Origin: Histomonas meleagridis
Taxonomy: Eukaryota > Parabasalia > Tritrichomonadida > Dientamoebidae
Assembly: GCA_020186115.1 (NCBI GenBank)
Contig: WSYJ01000086.1
Location: forward strand, 1 to 64,000
DNA: 64,000 nucleotides
Direction of reading: 5' to 3'
The notes under the pieces are model-generated. The model did no database searches and was not told where the DNA came from. It was given only the letters and a program-made list of their open reading frames with translations. This document shows positions 19,344 through 30,118 of this stretch, piece by piece (position 1 is the stretch's first letter; the number at the start of each line of letters is the position of its first letter). The position numbers and the translations under genes are program-made.

Positions 19344-20453
19344 CACAAACTGTGATGAAATCTTTCACTGTTCTTTTACTAACATTAAATTTGATATTAA
19401 TATTTTTATAAAAAATGTTGGTTTGGTCTTCTGTATCGAATTCGAACGTTATTTAAATTTTATGAGGGCAAATACATCTGGTTAAACAGTCAATTTATGA
19501 ACTTTTTAAGAATATAAAATTAATTTAACGTTGGAAATTATAAATTTTATGATAAAATTTCATGTCTTATGAATATGTTCAATTGATCAGCGGTATTCAA
19601 ATAAATTAGTGAATATTAACTTATTAATTTATATGATCACTTACTTTCCTATTTTGTTTTGTAATAAAATGATTTTGAGAGTATACAATGTCATAAAAAG
19701 CACATAATATTTCATACATAACATTTCATAGATTTAGCAAATTATTACTAAATTGTTTGTCACTCATAAGAATTTGCACATCATGCAATCTAGGTTTAGT
19801 ATCATTTAGATTTAGGGTTTTTGTATGTCTTAATGTTACTCATATCATTTTCTTAATTGTATCATTGATTTTTATGATATATTAAAATTCAAATGTGAAT
19901 GTTGTGGTAAAGAAACCGTTATTTTTGGCAACGATAACTTCATGTTTGTTTTCTGATCTGTTTTGCCATGTTGGAACAATAACTTTCACTTGTTAAGTTT
20001 GGAGACAACCATTTGTAACAAATTATGGTAAATCATGTGTTATACATTACAAATAAAGCATATATTTTATTACCATAATTCCTCAATAATCATTGAAAAA
20101 CTTTTTATTTAAATACTTTCTGTGGATACGATTAAAATATACTGATTTCTCTTCAAAAATAAAACAGAAATACCTTATCCAAAAATTAATTTATAAATCA
20201 ATGTATGCTCTTAAAAAATATGACTATATATATATATATATATTATAATATTTTAGAATAATTAGAAATTAGAAGAAAAATCGATTCGAGCATGTATTTT
20301 GTATTAAGTTAAGGAATCTGGTGAAAAACAGTGTTTGTTTTTTATTGATTTTTGGTTGAAATTTTGTTGTTAAAGATGGGGACGTTTCGCGCAAAATTAA
20401 ATCAAAATCATAAAATTTTATGCAGCCCGTTACAGTAACATCACTTGCTTAAA
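19344..20453. other. intergenic region before the RhoGEF gene
   Basis: This is about 1.1 kb of AT-rich DNA without a supported gene. It has a TA microsatellite at about 20224-20246. Confidence 0.4.
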
Positions 20454-20459
20454 ATCACT
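20454..20459 (+). promoter_or_regulatory. Initiator (Inr) of RhoGEF-kelch gene
   Basis: TCACTT lies 9 bases before ATG 20463. A second TCACTT lies at 20441-20446. Either fits the TCA(+1)Y(T/A) Inr, and both argue against starting at the upstream TTG. Confidence 0.45.
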
Positions 20460-20462
20460 TCA

Positions 20463-23400
20463 ATGAGAACTGTTATAATATTCAATTTTGAATTTACAAA
20501 ATCAGACGATAGAGTTATGGCGCCGAGATACATATGCATTTGCTCAGACACAGGACCTAATAAAATATATGAAGAAAGCAAATTCAAGGGCATGTCTGTC
20601 CATAAACTAATTGCTAAAAACATATTGGAAGAAAAACAAACAGTTTGGGTGCATACTCCAAATTTTATGATTGCGTTATCCGAAACAGAAATTCCGATAA
20701 AAGTTTATCCCGACCTTCTTTTAACGCAAAAGTCATATAATTACAAAAGGCCAAATTTTTATCTTTATCAATCTTCCACAATTCCAGAAGACAATATCAT
20801 ACTTTATTTAAACACCATTCAAAAGCAAGAATTTTATATTCCACCAATTCCAGTTTCTCTTGCCATATCAGAGCTAGTTAACATTACATTTTCAGATCTT
20901 TCAGATCAAGTTCTATCAATTATTGGCTATAACTCCAAAGTCAATTGTTTTTATGCCGATGGGATGCTTATAGATGAAGAAGAAACTTTAAATAATTTCA
21001 TTGATTTTGAATCTCCACCAGAATTATCAGTTGACATCGAATTTTCATCTAAATCTCTTCAACGTATGCAACATCGTAATAATATCATCAAAGAGATCAT
21101 TCAAACAGAGAAACAATTTCTTGAAGGATTAAATCAAATCATGACATTTTGGCAAGTTCAATTTAAAAATCGAAATGTTTTAACAGAGAATGAACAAAAC
21201 ATGATATTTCGTGACATTCAAGTTATCTACAAATCACATAATGAGTTTTATGAAGCTTTTTTACGTCAAGACTTAGATTATTCTGCTGATTCTGCTGCGA
21301 CTTTTTTAGAGTATCAAAATTGTTTACGTTCTTCTATTCATTATATTTCACGTTTTTCATCGATCAATGAATTAATTAACATCAAGAAACAAAATCGAGC
21401 TTTTACGTCAACAATGAATGAATTACAACAAATGAATGATGGCCGAGATTTAATGTCATTTTTAATTACACCAATTCAACGTTTACCACGATATTTATTA
21501 TTTATACGCGAATTAGTTAAGATTACGCCTAAAAGTCATCCTGATTCAGCATTATTACCTTTAGCTGAAGAAGTGATCGAAAAAATTACAATTGAAGCTG
21601 ATCAAGCAACACGACAAGCTAAACAACAAACGATGTTAAAAGAAATCGAAGACAAACTTAAGAAATATGAAATTAGTTTACAAGATCCTTCACGACAAAT
21701 TATAATGCTTGTTGAAATAACATTACAAAATCAAAAGAAGAATTTCCAAGCGCAATTATGTTTATGTAATGACATTGTTTTTATATATGTTGATCGAGGC
21801 AAAACAGGAAAACTCATTTTTTCTCAATCGTTATATACATTTCATTATTTACCACTTGTCGGTGAATTTAGATCAGTTGTAATTCCATATATTTATAAAG
21901 TTAAAGAATCTGTTTATGAAAGAACTGAATTTATTATATCTTTTTCTAAATTAGAAGAAAAAACACAATTTTTGGATAATATTCATCTTTTATTAGATTC
22001 GTTTAATGAAAAACAAGGAGATAAAGAACGACAAATTAGATGGTCATTAACATCTATATCTGATTCATTACCATCGATTTGTCAACATAATTGTATCTCT
22101 AATGGAGAATCGATAATTTTTTATGGAGGAATTTCTGCGCAACGTTTAATTTGTTCGGAATTTTCTTCTTATCATCAACAAAACTTACGAAATTTCCCTT
22201 TGTCTGAAATGACCACATTAGAATGTGGTATAATTGGACGACGGAAAAGTACTTTTACATATTTAAAAGATTATTTTTATGTGATTGGAGGGTTTGTAGG
22301 TACTAAAGAAATACCCGATATAATGCGATATAATTTAAATACTGGTGAATGGCATCAATATGGAATTAAAAACCCTTTTTATAGACATGGACATACATGT
22401 GTTTCATATAAAGGGAAATTATATATTTTCGGTGGTAAATCTAAAGAAAATGGATTTTCATCACAAATTTATGTATTAGATCCTAATCAAAAAGAAATTG
22501 AACAATTAAATATTAATGGAAAAAAACCTGATCCGAGATCAGGACATTCAGCTATAGTCTTTAAAGATAAAATGTTTATTTTAGGCGGGAAAAATGAAAA
22601 AGGAATTTTAAATGATTTTTGGTCATTTGACTTTATAAATATGACTTGGAATAAAGAAATATTAAATGAATATATTCGACCAAGAACATCACATCTTTCA
22701 TTATTATTAGGGAATGAAATGTTAATAATTGGAGGTATTACTGATTGTCCAGAATCTAATACATTTACTATTAACTTAAATAACTTCGAAATTTCTAAAA
22801 TTAATAATTATGGAAATTTTCCTTCTTCTTTAAGATATATGAGTGGCTCAATATTATCCAATAAAGAAATTATAATATATGGAGGTATTGAATATAAAAG
22901 TAAAACACCTTTATGTACATTATATACATTAAAGTTATCAAAATCTTGGATGGATGAAATAAAAAATGAAATAATTGATTGTTTCGATCAAAATAAATGG
23001 GAAGAAATATTAAATTCTCAAAGATGTCATACATTAATATCACATCAATCGACATATTTACCTGATACTAATAGATTAAAATCTAAAGATAAAAACCAAA
23101 ATAATATAACTTCCAATCAAATTAAAACTAGAACAAGAAGAGCTTCTATAGCTGCATTAATCTCTAAAACAGAAGATAAAAATAATAATAATATTCCTTC
23201 TAATAAACAACCGATATATCAAAGAATGATAATAGAATCAATTGCTATCGAAAAAATCGATTCCGATAACTTAGCAACTTTTGTAATTGATTCACCAAAA
23301 TTAAAACGACAACAACAAAGTGATAAAAACGAAACTTTAACTCCGAGACAATTAGTCGAAGAAAAAATTAGTCCCGGAATACAAAGAAGATATTCTGTAT

Positions 23401-24560
23401 TTCCTAAGTCACAAGGAATGAGAAAACTTCGGACTGCTTTAAGATCGAATGGTGATTTCATTGAAGAATCATCTGAGAAAACTTTAATACCTAAAAGTAA
23501 TTTTGCTCAAAATAGTGGCACTATAACACCACGAAGATTAAGACCCGTATTTACTTTACCAAGTAACACGAGGCCTCCGAGTGTTAACTTTGATAATAGC
23601 AACAATAATTTCACGCGTAAAATTAATAATTTTGATACCGAAATTAACAACAATAATGATAATAATGATAATCATCAACAACAACAACAACATGTAGAAC
23701 CGAAACAACCAATGATTAGATTAACAAGAAGAGCGAATGATGGAGGGTTAGATGCGTTTCCTTCAATTAAACCTCTCGTTCAACAAATTCATTCTGCTGA
23801 TAGTAGTCCAAATAAGCAACAAGAAACTGTTAATGATAACAATGACATTACAGATGATAAAAAGAAACCAAATATATCCGGAATTATTAATCGTAGAATG
23901 TCAATGCAAACAACAAATTCAAGGAACTTAAGAACACCACAAAAACAACAACAGAATCAAACACAACAACAAAACAATGATGAAGCTGTTAAAGGTAATT
24001 TACCTACAGACACAGAAAAAACAAAATCGGATCCTTTCGTTGGCTTTGCTACTACTAAAGCGAGAAGATCTTCTTCGATACGAAATCCCCAGACATCTAA
24101 AGCGACGATTCTATACCAGCATTTGTTTGTCGAAGAAAGCGAAGATGGATCTTCTACTGCAAAACGACGCAAACGTAAAAGAAGGAAATCGAAAGAAGAA
24201 AGAACGAATAATAATAATAATAAGAAAGAAATTAATTCCGATAACACAAATAAAACAGAAAATGATAACAATTTGATGATACAGAATCGACGGCCTTCTA
24301 AAATATCGAAAGATGCTATAACACTTCGACCTGCTGATAGTAATGTAAAGAGTTCTAGTGGAAGAAGTGCATTGATAACTAATAATAATAATAGTAATAA
24401 TAATACCGAAAGAGAAAAACATGCGCCTGTGTTACCAGGACCTATAAGAGCAAGAAAGAACCCAAGACATCAATTGGGTTCACCGGAAAGAGTAGCGAGA
24501 AGATTCGTTGCGAAAAATATCGATGAAATGTTACAAAAGCCAATAAGTCAGATCGAATAA
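20463..24560 (+). CDS. RhoGEF (DH-PH) protein fused to kelch repeats
   Basis: The protein is about 1365 residues from ATG 20463. An upstream in-frame TTG at 20445 is rejected. Residues about 1-200 form an N-terminal region without clear family. The DH domain spans about 200-380, with the diagnostic helix SFLITPIQRLPRYLLFIREL. A PH-like domain follows at about 390-515. Kelch repeats occupy about 545-840 (GHTCVSYKGKLYIFGGKSKE, GHSAIVFKDKMFILGGKNEK and others) and predict a beta-propeller. The last 450 residues are low-complexity N/Q-rich with basic patches. DH-PH modules catalyse GDP release from Rho GTPases at membranes, and the propeller probably binds a partner. The length of the disordered tail is unusual. 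Confidence 0.85.
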   Translation: MRTVIIFNFEFTKSDDRVMAPRYICICSDTGPNKIYEESKFKGMSVHKLIAKNILEEKQTVWVHTPNFMIALSETEIPIKVYPDLLLTQKSYNYKRPNFYLYQSSTIPEDNIILYLNTIQKQEFYIPPIPVSLAISELVNITFSDLSDQVLSIIGYNSKVNCFYADGMLIDEEETLNNFIDFESPPELSVDIEFSSKSLQRMQHRNNIIKEIIQTEKQFLEGLNQIMTFWQVQFKNRNVLTENEQNMIFRDIQVIYKSHNEFYEAFLRQDLDYSADSAATFLEYQNCLRSSIHYISRFSSINELINIKKQNRAFTSTMNELQQMNDGRDLMSFLITPIQRLPRYLLFIRELVKITPKSHPDSALLPLAEEVIEKITIEADQATRQAKQQTMLKEIEDKLKKYEISLQDPSRQIIMLVEITLQNQKKNFQAQLCLCNDIVFIYVDRGKTGKLIFSQSLYTFHYLPLVGEFRSVVIPYIYKVKESVYERTEFIISFSKLEEKTQFLDNIHLLLDSFNEKQGDKERQIRWSLTSISDSLPSICQHNCISNGESIIFYGGISAQRLICSEFSSYHQQNLRNFPLSEMTTLECGIIGRRKSTFTYLKDYFYVIGGFVGTKEIPDIMRYNLNTGEWHQYGIKNPFYRHGHTCVSYKGKLYIFGGKSKENGFSSQIYVLDPNQKEIEQLNINGKKPDPRSGHSAIVFKDKMFILGGKNEKGILNDFWSFDFINMTWNKEILNEYIRPRTSHLSLLLGNEMLIIGGITDCPESNTFTINLNNFEISKINNYGNFPSSLRYMSGSILSNKEIIIYGGIEYKSKTPLCTLYTLKLSKSWMDEIKNEIIDCFDQNKWEEILNSQRCHTLISHQSTYLPDTNRLKSKDKNQNNITSNQIKTRTRRASIAALISKTEDKNNNNIPSNKQPIYQRMIIESIAIEKIDSDNLATFVIDSPKLKRQQQSDKNETLTPRQLVEEKISPGIQRRYSVFPKSQGMRKLRTALRSNGDFIEESSEKTLIPKSNFAQNSGTITPRRLRPVFTLPSNTRPPSVNFDNSNNNFTRKINNFDTEINNNNDNNDNHQQQQQHVEPKQPMIRLTRRANDGGLDAFPSIKPLVQQIHSADSSPNKQQETVNDNNDITDDKKKPNISGIINRRMSMQTTNSRNLRTPQKQQQNQTQQQNNDEAVKGNLPTDTEKTKSDPFVGFATTKARRSSSIRNPQTSKATILYQHLFVEESEDGSSTAKRRKRKRRKSKEERTNNNNNKKEINSDNTNKTENDNNLMIQNRRPSKISKDAITLRPADSNVKSSSGRSALITNNNNSNNNTEREKHAPVLPGPIRARKNPRHQLGSPERVARRFVAKNIDEMLQKPISQIE

Positions 24561-24633
24561 TAATAAATGTTAATGAGTGGATTTTTTATTATATTTTTTA
24601 AAAGGAATCTAAAAAAAATTTTTTTTTGTTTAT

Positions 24634-25137
24634 TTAAACTGAAAACCAATCATTCGTTAAAGGACAGTCGCAATGTGAATAATCAAGGAAATCAAGCTCG
24701 CGCCATGAAGAACCAACAAAAAAGATTTCTTCTTGATGCTCCTTAAGATCTACAACTTCAGTGGTATGAGGTGGTGATAATTGTTCAGGTGTAACGTGTT
24801 TAATTAACCAATTCCATCTGTTTTTAATAGTAATTGAAGAACGATTTGGAAAAAATGAAACAATCTTTGACCATTTGTTCCCATATTCTTTTTGCTTCTC
24901 AAGGAGTAAAGCATCTTCAACAGGCGTCCATCCATCTCGTACAAGGTTAGGATCTAACATTCCAATCCATCTTTCACGACATTGTTTTCCATTTCTTCCT
25001 TGAACATGTTGTGCTACTGAAGACCAATTCGATTTCCCATAAATCTTCACTGCTTCCCTTAGTTGATCATCTTCAACCTGAGTCCATTTAACTTTCTTAT
25101 GACTCTGAATGCTTCTCTCCCTTCTCCTTTCCATCAT
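24634..25137 (-). CDS. R2R3 Myb-like transcription factor
   Basis: The protein is 167 residues with start ATG ATG at 25137/25134. The first Myb repeat (about 15-63) has WTQVEDDQLREAVKIYG, NWSSVAQHV and QCRERW. The second (about 66-115) has GWTPVEDALLLEKQKEYGNK, WSKIVSFFPNRS and IKNRWNWL. Both have the regular Trp spacing and helix-turn-helix form. A 50-residue acidic tail without motif follows. In Trichomonas, small two-repeat Myb proteins bind promoter elements of the ap65-1 gene and some core promoters. A transcription factor role is therefore likely, but the target is unknown. It is convergent with the RhoGEF gene, 73 bp apart. Confidence 0.88.
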   Translation of the reverse strand: MMERRRERSIQSHKKVKWTQVEDDQLREAVKIYGKSNWSSVAQHVQGRNGKQCRERWIGMLDPNLVRDGWTPVEDALLLEKQKEYGNKWSKIVSFFPNRSSITIKNRWNWLIKHVTPEQLSPPHTTEVVDLKEHQEEIFFVGSSWRELDFLDYSHCDCPLTNDWFSV

Positions 25138-26195
25138 GAATAATTTTGATTCTAAATTTCATTCAAAATTCTGTTTTATTGTGGAAGTCAATTTAATTGA
25201 AATTACTTAAAGTTAGTTAAAATTAATGAATTTACTTTTTATTTAGACTAAAGAAATAATTCCTCTTTTGATGAACCATGAATTGAATAGTACTGAACAC
25301 GTTTCCCTTCAAAAAAAGAAATATGTCAAGTCTCTTTTGCTCTCAAAATTTTATGTGCTGGTTATTGCCATTCAAAATTCTTTGTCACCCAACTCAACTT
25401 ACTTTTTCAATATATTTAAAAAGCATTTATGACCGTTTATATCACATCTGTGAAATTTCAAATCCAATTTTTAGACCCTAAAAAACTTTACCTTTCGATC
25501 GTGCATTATTTTGAATAAATTTTAGAGTTTCGATAGCTTGATTATCTATGAAAAATCAACTTAGTTTATCGGTGTGGCATCTGGCTATTCAAAATGAAGA
25601 GAATTTTATTTTTTTATTTATTATTTCTTTTCGTTAATTTTTATTTCTCTCTTTCAAAGTATAGATTTTTAATAGCGTTACATGTAAAAATATAAAAAGA
25701 AAAGCAACATATTTAATACATATCTTTACAAAGTCAAATTTAGCTATAGCTCAAATCATTTTGTTTTATAAAATATTTTGTCCTTAAGTTTTGATATTCT
25801 AAGCAAAGAACACTTTGTTCTATCTTTATATTTCCACTTACTACATTTAGCACCAACTTAAATTTAGATCGAAGTTAAAAATCATTTTGGTTTCTAAGAT
25901 ATCATCAGCTAAAGTTAAAAAATATTTTTTCTTATTTACATTTCCATAAATATTAATCATAATTCTCGAAAGCTCATTTTGTATATACAAATTCATCACC
26001 AAACTTAATTTAACTTGAGGTAAAAGAATTATTTTGTTTGATAACACACACTAAAGTTATAAAGATTAATTATAATTCTCGAAATTTGATTTTCTCTAAG
26101 CAAATTCATCACTGACTTATATCAAGTTGATATCCAAGAATTATTTTATTTTATAACACAAACTAAAGTTATAAAAAAAAAATAAATAAATTTTG
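25138..26195. other. intergenic region with degenerate ~110-bp repeats
   Basis: There is no gene. From about 25830 to 26180 a unit recurs with a spacing near 110 bp: AATTCTCGAAA...AAATTCATCAC at 25960 and 26070, and ACTAAAGTTATAAA at 26050 and 26160. It ends at the stop codon region of the next gene. Confidence 0.45.
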
Positions 26196-27197
26196 CTAAT
26201 TTACTCCAAGAACAGTTTGTACTATTTTCTTATTTTCCTCATTTCCACAGTTGTTAATTATAACATAGTTCTCAAAGGCCTCTTTTCCATTTGCAAATTC
26301 ATCACAACCACAAAACGCAAATCCGAATGTTTCCATTGTATCGAAAATTAAATTTTTTTCTTGTAACATTTTTCGCATTTCTTCATTAGCACTTAGCACT
26401 AGTGTATATCCGTTTTGTGATACAAACAAATTTTTTTGATTCTTTAACTCATCGAAATCATTGATTTCGTCTGAAGTAGAATTCATTTTAATGGTGGCAA
26501 GTGCAGATGACATTTCGCAGCTCTTGAAATTGAAGCCAAGGTTTCCATATACAAATTTGAAGTCGTAGCGGACATTTCCTAATACCCATCCATCATATCG
26601 CTTAGTCACATCTTCATCTTGTGTACCAACGCGACCCCAATCTCGAATACAAAGTGCTTTGTTGTATATAACGGGATCATTAAAAAGAGCTAATGCACAA
26701 ATACTATCAAATGTGATTATTGATGCATCACTTCCAGTAGTTTTGACAGTACTATACATAAGATCTTCGATAATGGTTACATTTGCGAGCTTTGAATAAT
26801 CTTGCGGAATGGAAAGAGGATTTGAAATAAAAACAAATTTCGTTTCTGGTGTTATGTATTGTTGTATTTCTTCTGGAGTAGCCATTAGTGTCTCTTTGTT
26901 AATATCGTAATACTTTATTGTGGCCTTTAATTGTGATAATATCCCAATAAATGATTGAGGGGAAACTGATGGAATTAAAACTTGTTCTCCTTCGCAAATG
27001 CCATAAGCAATGCAAGCCAAAAACAAAGCAGAATTTTTGCTATTAACTAAAATTCCATGATTTTTATTACATTTCAAAGGAACTTCTTTTTCTAACAAAG
27101 CTGCTTTCTTTCCAGGGGCGACCCAACCATTATTTAAAACATGAATAACTTCCTCTATTTCATTTTGATTACATTTTTTATTGTAGAACTTAAACAT
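26196..27197 (-). CDS. DegT/DnrJ/EryC1/StrS-type aminotransferase-like protein
   Basis: The protein is 333 residues from ATG 27197. The fold-type-I aminotransferase pattern is recognisable: GWVAPGKKAALLEKEV at the start, the substrate loop NPLSIPQDYSKLANVTIIED with the family's E-D pair, then RDWGRVG, YDFKFVYGNLGFNFKSCEMS (compare RfbH-like YxxxYxxxGYNxKxxxMxAA). However, between GSDASIITFDS and RDWGRVG, where the PLP lysine or the RfbH histidine and the GEGG loop belong, I find FDSICALALFND with neither. It is also shorter than the usual 370-440 residues. It probably came from bacteria by lateral transfer and may be catalytically dead or altered. Confidence 0.7.
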   Translation of the reverse strand: MFKFYNKKCNQNEIEEVIHVLNNGWVAPGKKAALLEKEVPLKCNKNHGILVNSKNSALFLACIAYGICEGEQVLIPSVSPQSFIGILSQLKATIKYYDINKETLMATPEEIQQYITPETKFVFISNPLSIPQDYSKLANVTIIEDLMYSTVKTTGSDASIITFDSICALALFNDPVIYNKALCIRDWGRVGTQDEDVTKRYDGWVLGNVRYDFKFVYGNLGFNFKSCEMSSALATIKMNSTSDEINDFDELKNQKNLFVSQNGYTLVLSANEEMRKMLQEKNLIFDTMETFGFAFCGCDEFANGKEAFENYVIINNCGNEENKKIVQTVLGVN

Positions 27198-27305
27198 TGT
27201 TTAGACTTCCGAATTCAGTACTTTACGCAACATTCTATGTACCGCAATAAAGTTATCAAACAGAAAAGTGCTATTATTTTATTATACAAAAACTTAAAAA
27301 AAAAT

Positions 27306-28709
27306 TCATTTTCTCCCGAATAAAGAAGAAAAGAATCCCTTTTTCTCTTCTTTCTTCTCTTCTTCCTCCTTATCCTTTTTCTTTTGGGTACTATTTGGAT
27401 CTCCATATATTGATACTTTTCTTCCGAACGACAATTTCTCTGGATTCACATTAATTTCGCTTTTGCTATTTTTCTTCTTCAGCATTAAATTTTGTTCAAT
27501 GTTTTCATTCTTCTTCCCATAAGCCTCCGCCAGCTTCGAAATCTCCGCCAATAATTCCGAATAACAAATTTCCTTTTGCGCCTTAGTATACACAGGAACA
27601 ACGTTTCGATTTCTTCCGACATTCGTTGGCTCCCAAAACGCTGAATATATTTCTCCGCCGGGTCCATTTTCTATGTCGCGCATCAGTTGCAGAATTGTTT
27701 GCGATTGCGCAGTTTGCTGTACAAATAACTCCGAAAACGAAGTCAATTTACGTAACTTATCCCATTCATTAAAAAGCCTTTTTGGTGCAGTTGTACGTAA
27801 ATTCAACCCAGCGGATATAACATTAAGGATTAACTTGTTACATTGCGCTCGGATAACGACGGGATCCAATTTACTTTCGCGAATCGTCTTCGAAAAAGTG
27901 TCAATGTCTTTCTCGACACGCGCTGGAAATGAAAATGGAGGACGTGCAGCGGCCATTGATGTGTCGACATTGATAAAAACGTGATCATCCATTTCGGGAG
28001 ATTGTAATACATTACTTAATGAGGAATGGATGCCAATAATATATGGAAATGGAGCAAAAAGTGTATCAATCAAATGATGCGGGAGTACTGGTATGAAAAC
28101 GCCTGGCCATGGGATGGGATGAATTAATGAGAGAAGTGCAAAACAGGTACGAGATACTTTGGAGAGATCAGACGAGATTACAATGATCTTGTTGTCGAGA
28201 ACAATTGATGTTAATATCGTTCCAACTAAATATGGATCAATGGTTTGGAATAATTCTGTAAGAAAAGTGGAAAGAAGATTGTTTTCATTGGCATCAAGAT
28301 TCTTAAGCTGTAGGGATGGTTGCCGAAAACGCTTAAGAAGATCTAATCCTGCTTTTGGAGGATTTTGTAAATATAAATTGATGATGTGAAAGTATTTGGG
28401 TGGATCAAAAAAGGAGGAAAGAAGGCAATACGCAATTTGATTGTCCGAAGTTATACTTTTGATTTTGACATATCCAAAAGTTGGTTCGGAATTCACACTG
28501 CTTAAATAAATTGTAAAACAGGCCTGAGCGCAATCGCCATAGTCTAGTATGGATGTTAATGGGAAACAAAATTTCCAAAGTGGTTGTTGATTTGTTTGGG
28601 GAGCATTTTCCGGGAAAATTATTGTTTGCTTACAACCACTTGGAGTCTTGTCAATACGAGTGAAAAGAAAAAAGAAGGAAGTATTTGGATCTCGACAGAA
28701 CCGGATCAT
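27306..28709 (-). CDS. DENN-domain protein (predicted Rab GEF)
   Basis: The protein is 467 residues with ATG at 28709. An upstream-DENN part (about 30-110, FGYVKIKSITSDNQIAYCLL) leads to the central DENN core (about 160-235, VLDNKIIVISSDLSKVSRTC, then HPIPWPGVFIPVLPHHLIDT and FAPFPYIIGIHSSL). This order is diagnostic of DENN proteins, which activate Rab GTPases. A down-DENN-like region follows. The C-terminus is extremely Lys/Glu-rich and ends FFSSLFGRK. No membrane segment is seen. It lies 108 bp upstream of the aminotransferase-like gene on the same strand, so the two are not overlapping. Confidence 0.85.
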   Translation of the reverse strand: MIRFCRDPNTSFFFLFTRIDKTPSGCKQTIIFPENAPQTNQQPLWKFCFPLTSILDYGDCAQACFTIYLSSVNSEPTFGYVKIKSITSDNQIAYCLLSSFFDPPKYFHIINLYLQNPPKAGLDLLKRFRQPSLQLKNLDANENNLLSTFLTELFQTIDPYLVGTILTSIVLDNKIIVISSDLSKVSRTCFALLSLIHPIPWPGVFIPVLPHHLIDTLFAPFPYIIGIHSSLSNVLQSPEMDDHVFINVDTSMAAARPPFSFPARVEKDIDTFSKTIRESKLDPVVIRAQCNKLILNVISAGLNLRTTAPKRLFNEWDKLRKLTSFSELFVQQTAQSQTILQLMRDIENGPGGEIYSAFWEPTNVGRNRNVVPVYTKAQKEICYSELLAEISKLAEAYGKKNENIEQNLMLKKKNSKSEINVNPEKLSFGRKVSIYGDPNSTQKKKDKEEEEKKEEKKGFFSSLFGRK

Positions 28710-30118
28710 TTTTTGGAAATTTTAACTAAATAAGGGTAAAACCGTTAATTTGCTTTTTTTCATCGTTCTATACAAATGCGAATAATTATTTGCGCCTGAT
28801 CTGTTGTAACGTAACAAAATTGAAAGGTTAACCTTTTGAATAATTATTCCAAACAAAATAACCCGCCGTGTCAACTGGCAAAAACTGCTTGTATGGAGTC
28901 AGCATGATTTTTTTAATTAAATTTTATTTATATTTTGTATTTATTATTAATAATTCCTATTAAACATATTTTGTGATTTATACTCTATTTTATAGGCAAA
29001 AAATAAAAATATTTTCATTTTATTGATTTACAGTTTTTTCTGTCGTTATTTGGTCTTTGATTACACCAAAAGTGACTTTAATCTGCTCTCAAACGATTAT
29101 TTTTGATTTAAAAAATTTATAAACAATTGAAATTTATTACCATATTAAATGATAATATCTTTGTATTGGAAGCATAAATTTAAATAAAACACAGAAAATA
29201 ATTTCATCATATAAAGTTATCATCATACTTTAATTTAAAAAATTATATAAAAGAATTATCGAGAAATGATGAATTTCATAAAAAGAAGCAAATTATGTAA
29301 AATGTTTTCGACAAGATATTGTTCCAAAAAATTTTTCCAAATAATAAATACATTACAAGAAAAGTAAATGATAAATTATATCAAAGAAAAAATCGTAAAA
29401 TTAAAGCCATTATTTTTTCAAAAAGCAAAAGAAAGATATTTCAACTTTTAAATATGTGTAATATGTTTAACTCGAGTAGTACCGCTTTTCTCATGATAAT
29501 ATCTTATTGTCTCCATCAGAATTGGGGAAATTAAAAGGAAAAAAAATAATTAATTCACAAAAAAGACATTATGTCACTTCAATTTACTCACTTTCTGCTT
29601 GCAATTTTTCATTTTCAGGATGTCCTTAACATTTTTTCATGTATAACCTTACTAAGTAAAATCGTAAAATTTAAAATAAAAATCCAAAGGAATCCCCAAA
29701 ACTCTTCTTTTTATTTAAGCAAACTAAAATGTAGTAGGACTAATGCTTAAATGAATTTTACCAAAGTTTAATTGATTAGTTAAACAATACAATTGTTCTG
29801 TAATAATATTCATTCTTAATATTATAATATTAAGTGCTTAGAAGATGTGTTGTAATGTGTAAAAGCATATTATAAATTAGGTAAATCTTAAGATCTTAAT
29901 AAAAGATCACATGAAAATTAACATAAATCTTATTGAAATAAGTTTTTGCAGTCACAAAAAAATGTTATTGTTCATCTATTCATATTGTAACTTAATAATC
30001 TCTCTTACCTAAACGTATATAATGTTAAAGCATTAAGCAAACAATTGCTTATATAAAATTTTTCTTATGCCATAAAATGTGAATATTATTCTCATAATGC
30101 CAAATCAAAGTGGTTTAT
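28710..30118. other. 1.4-kb intergenic region, no gene seen
   Basis: It is very AT-rich. The ORF at 29319-29534 has no recognisable feature and K/N/I-rich composition expected by chance. Confidence 0.4.

Noticed and set aside
23957-24422. Frames on both strands in the RhoGEF tail
   Set aside because: They are shadows of the low-complexity coding tail.
29319-29534. 71-codon frame in a long intergenic region
   Set aside because: K/N/I-rich, no motif, no Inr-like start; chance is the best explanation.
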